Shown here piece by piece: positions 62,703-64,000 of a stretch of DNA of 64,000 nt (positions are counted from its first letter, which is position 1; each line of letters opens with the position of its first letter). The stretch is from the NCBI GenBank assembly GCA_010015805.1, contig ML978130.1, positions 744,001-808,000 of the forward strand. The letters run 5' to 3'. The notes under the pieces were generated by a model that was given only the letters and a program-made list of their open reading frames with translations, was not told the origin of the DNA and ran no database searches. This DNA is from Rhizodiscina lignyota. Taxonomy: Eukaryota; Ascomycota; Dothideomycetes; Aulographales; Rhizodiscinaceae. The position numbers and the translations under genes are program-made.

Positions 62703-63755
62703 ATGGCAAAAGTTCGCCTCGCAATCCTCGACGACTACCAGGACATCGCTCCGGCGAAGTTCTCTCATCTCTCCTCCAAGGTGGATGTCGTCAGCTTTCC
62801 CAAAACCCTCAATGCTAGAGATCCAGAGCAAAAGCAGCAGCTCATTGCACAGCTTCAACCGTTCGACATTGTCTCGACAATGAGGGAACGCACCGCGTTT
62901 CCGGCAGATGTCGTGAACCAGCTGCCGAACTTGAAGCTGTTGCTCACAACTGGCATGAGGAACGCTTCTTTCGACATGGATGCTTTAACCAAACGTGGTG
63001 TTGTCGTTGCTGGTGCGAAGGGATTTGGTAAAGCAGGAGAGAAATCCGCTCCCACTTCACTTGATTCTACCATGGAACATGGATGGGCAATGATTCTGGG
63101 CCTTGCGCGCCGACTCGCGAGCAGCGACGTTAGTATTGCTAATGGTGGGTGGCAGACGGGCGCCGCATTTGGATTGAAGGCTAAGACCTTGGGCATTCTC
63201 GGCTTGGGTAAGCTCGGAGCTGATACGGCGAGAATCGGGGTTGCTTTTGGCATGAAGATACTTGCATGGTCGACTAGCTTGACTCAAGAAAAGGCAGATG
63301 CGGAGGCTGAGAAGATGGGGTTGGCAAAGGGTGTATTCAAATGCGCTAGCAGCAAGAAAGAGCTGTGCGAGACAGCGGACATTCTGAGCGTCCACTATGT
63401 TCTTTCCGACAGGAGCAGGGGCATTGTTGGTGCAGAGGAGCTGGCACAGCTGAAGCCCAGTGCCCTGGTGGTCAATACCTCGAGAGGGCCATTAATTGAC
63501 GAAGAGGCGCTGCTGAAGACGTTGGAGCAAGGGAAGATCTGGGGTGCGGCGCTGGATGTCTTTGATGTTGAGCCGCTTCCCGCATCGAGTCCGTGGCGGA
63601 CAACTGCATGGGGAAAGGATGGCCGCTCTGAGGTTCTCCTTAGTCCACATATGGGATATGTGGAAGAGGATGCAATGCGTCGTTGGTATGAAGACACTGC
63701 CATAAACGTTGAAACATGGCTGGAAGGACGCAAGCTAGAAACACAAATAAATTAG
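62703..63755 (+). CDS. D-isomer-specific 2-hydroxyacid dehydrogenase
   Basis: Single exon, 350 residues. Begins MAKVRLAILDDYQDIAPAKF. NAD-binding motif TLGILGLGKLGADTARIGVA, catalytic Arg in VNTSRGPLIDEEALL, Glu in DVFDVEPLP and His in LSPHMGYVEEDAM complete the family's Arg-Glu-His set. No signal peptide or PTS1. The family reduces 2-keto acids or oxidises D-2-hydroxyacids (glycerate, lactate, mandelate, phenyllactate); the substrate is not predictable from motifs. The shared promoter with a CYP504-like P450 makes an aromatic 2-hydroxy/2-oxo acid worth considering (inference). Confidence 0.93.
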   Translation: MAKVRLAILDDYQDIAPAKFSHLSSKVDVVSFPKTLNARDPEQKQQLIAQLQPFDIVSTMRERTAFPADVVNQLPNLKLLLTTGMRNASFDMDALTKRGVVVAGAKGFGKAGEKSAPTSLDSTMEHGWAMILGLARRLASSDVSIANGGWQTGAAFGLKAKTLGILGLGKLGADTARIGVAFGMKILAWSTSLTQEKADAEAEKMGLAKGVFKCASSKKELCETADILSVHYVLSDRSRGIVGAEELAQLKPSALVVNTSRGPLIDEEALLKTLEQGKIWGAALDVFDVEPLPASSPWRTTAWGKDGRSEVLLSPHMGYVEEDAMRRWYEDTAINVETWLEGRKLETQIN

Positions 63756-63795
63756 TAGAAGAGAAGAACGGTATTCAGTTGGAATATCTATTGGC

Positions 63796-64000
63796 TCACT
63801 GCCTTTCGAGCATGTTGCCATAAGCATTCAGCGATGTGCCAATCAAATCTACTAATTCCCAGACGCTGTCCGGTCTGAAGAGCTTCGCCCACAGCTTGAC
63901 CACTATTGAACTCAGCCTCCGTTCATTGAGCAAGAGCTCCTCCGCAGGTGCTCCGAACTCAGTCTCTTGTACCATGTCAATGACGAACGAAAGCAGTCTG
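63796..64000 (-). CDS. 3' end of an unidentified gene (partial)
   Basis: An open frame enters from the right edge on the minus strand and stops at TGA 63796-63798, coding for about 68 residues: ...LLSFVIDMVQETEFGAPAEE LLLNERRLSSIVVKLWAKLF RPDSVWELVDLIGTSLNAYG NMLERQ. Residue use is natural and helical. The protein family is not recognised from this tail. Its stop lies 41 bp from the stop of the convergent dehydrogenase gene. Confidence 0.7.
   Translation of the reverse strand, partial: RLLSFVIDMVQETEFGAPAEELLLNERRLSSIVVKLWAKLFRPDSVWELVDLIGTSLNAYGNMLERQ

Noticed and set aside
1-64000. tRNA, rRNA, CRISPR or intact transposon content
   Set aside because: Scanning by eye for T-loop GTTCRANYC contexts with matching acceptor stems, rRNA motifs, regular spacer arrays, reverse-transcriptase or transposase motifs gave nothing convincing.

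Overview
This window is nuclear DNA of a filamentous ascomycete (Pezizomycotina; a Dothideomycetes-like fungus is my best guess, from gene style rather than any search). The evidence is short GT-AG introns (46-105 nt) with CTRAY-type branch points, eukaryotic single-gene units on both strands, a typical set of fungal families (TAF6, SEN2, an NDUFS6-like complex I subunit, MPP6, a PHO84-type phosphate transporter, CYP504-like P450, Rds1/LsdA-like ferritin-fold secreted protein, PigL_N/ankyrin protein), and a decayed amidase gene. No rRNA, tRNA, CRISPR, phage or intact transposon was recognised.

Layout. 0-4.7 kb is gene-poor: the 3' end of one gene, then two small two-exon genes whose first exons are clear paralogues. 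4.9-14.8 kb is gene-dense: a conserved unknown protein, GMC oxidoreductase, alpha/beta hydrolase, NDUFS6-like, MPP6/zinc-knuckle and AIF-like oxidoreductase. 16.8-19.0 kb holds TAF6 and a YjbQ-family protein. 20-32 kb is accessory in character: a PigL_N-ankyrin protein, AT-rich DNA, a secreted protein with dibasic sites, an amidase pseudogene, a Golgi-type SGNH protein of seven exons and a cysteine-rich secreted protein built from phase-1 exons. 32-48.7 kb holds the phosphate transporter, an Rds1-like protein, an F-box protein, a large acidic protein, SEN2 and a scramblase, separated by long spacers. 49.5-55 kb has a secreted carboxylesterase and a C2H2 protein. 55.5-63.8 kb is a compact metabolic neighbourhood: sulfite-oxidase-like enzyme, peroxisomal enoyl-CoA isomerase, Zn-alcohol dehydrogenase, CYP504-like P450 and a divergent D-2-hydroxyacid dehydrogenase. 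A partial gene runs off the right edge.

The two observations I rate highest are (1) a perfect or near-perfect palindrome with core CTCCAATTTGGA found three times, each time in a promoter of this last neighbourhood (sulfite oxidase, ADH, and the CYP504/hydroxyacid dehydrogenase divergent promoter), which suggests a small shared regulon; and (2) the pair of short paralogous genes at 1.76 and 4.27 kb, whose conserved 26-residue first exon changes almost only at synonymous positions in its core, ends in a phase-0 intron at the same place, and matches no family I know. Gene models were built by eye from splice signals, frame and family knowledge; no alignment, expression or database search was available.
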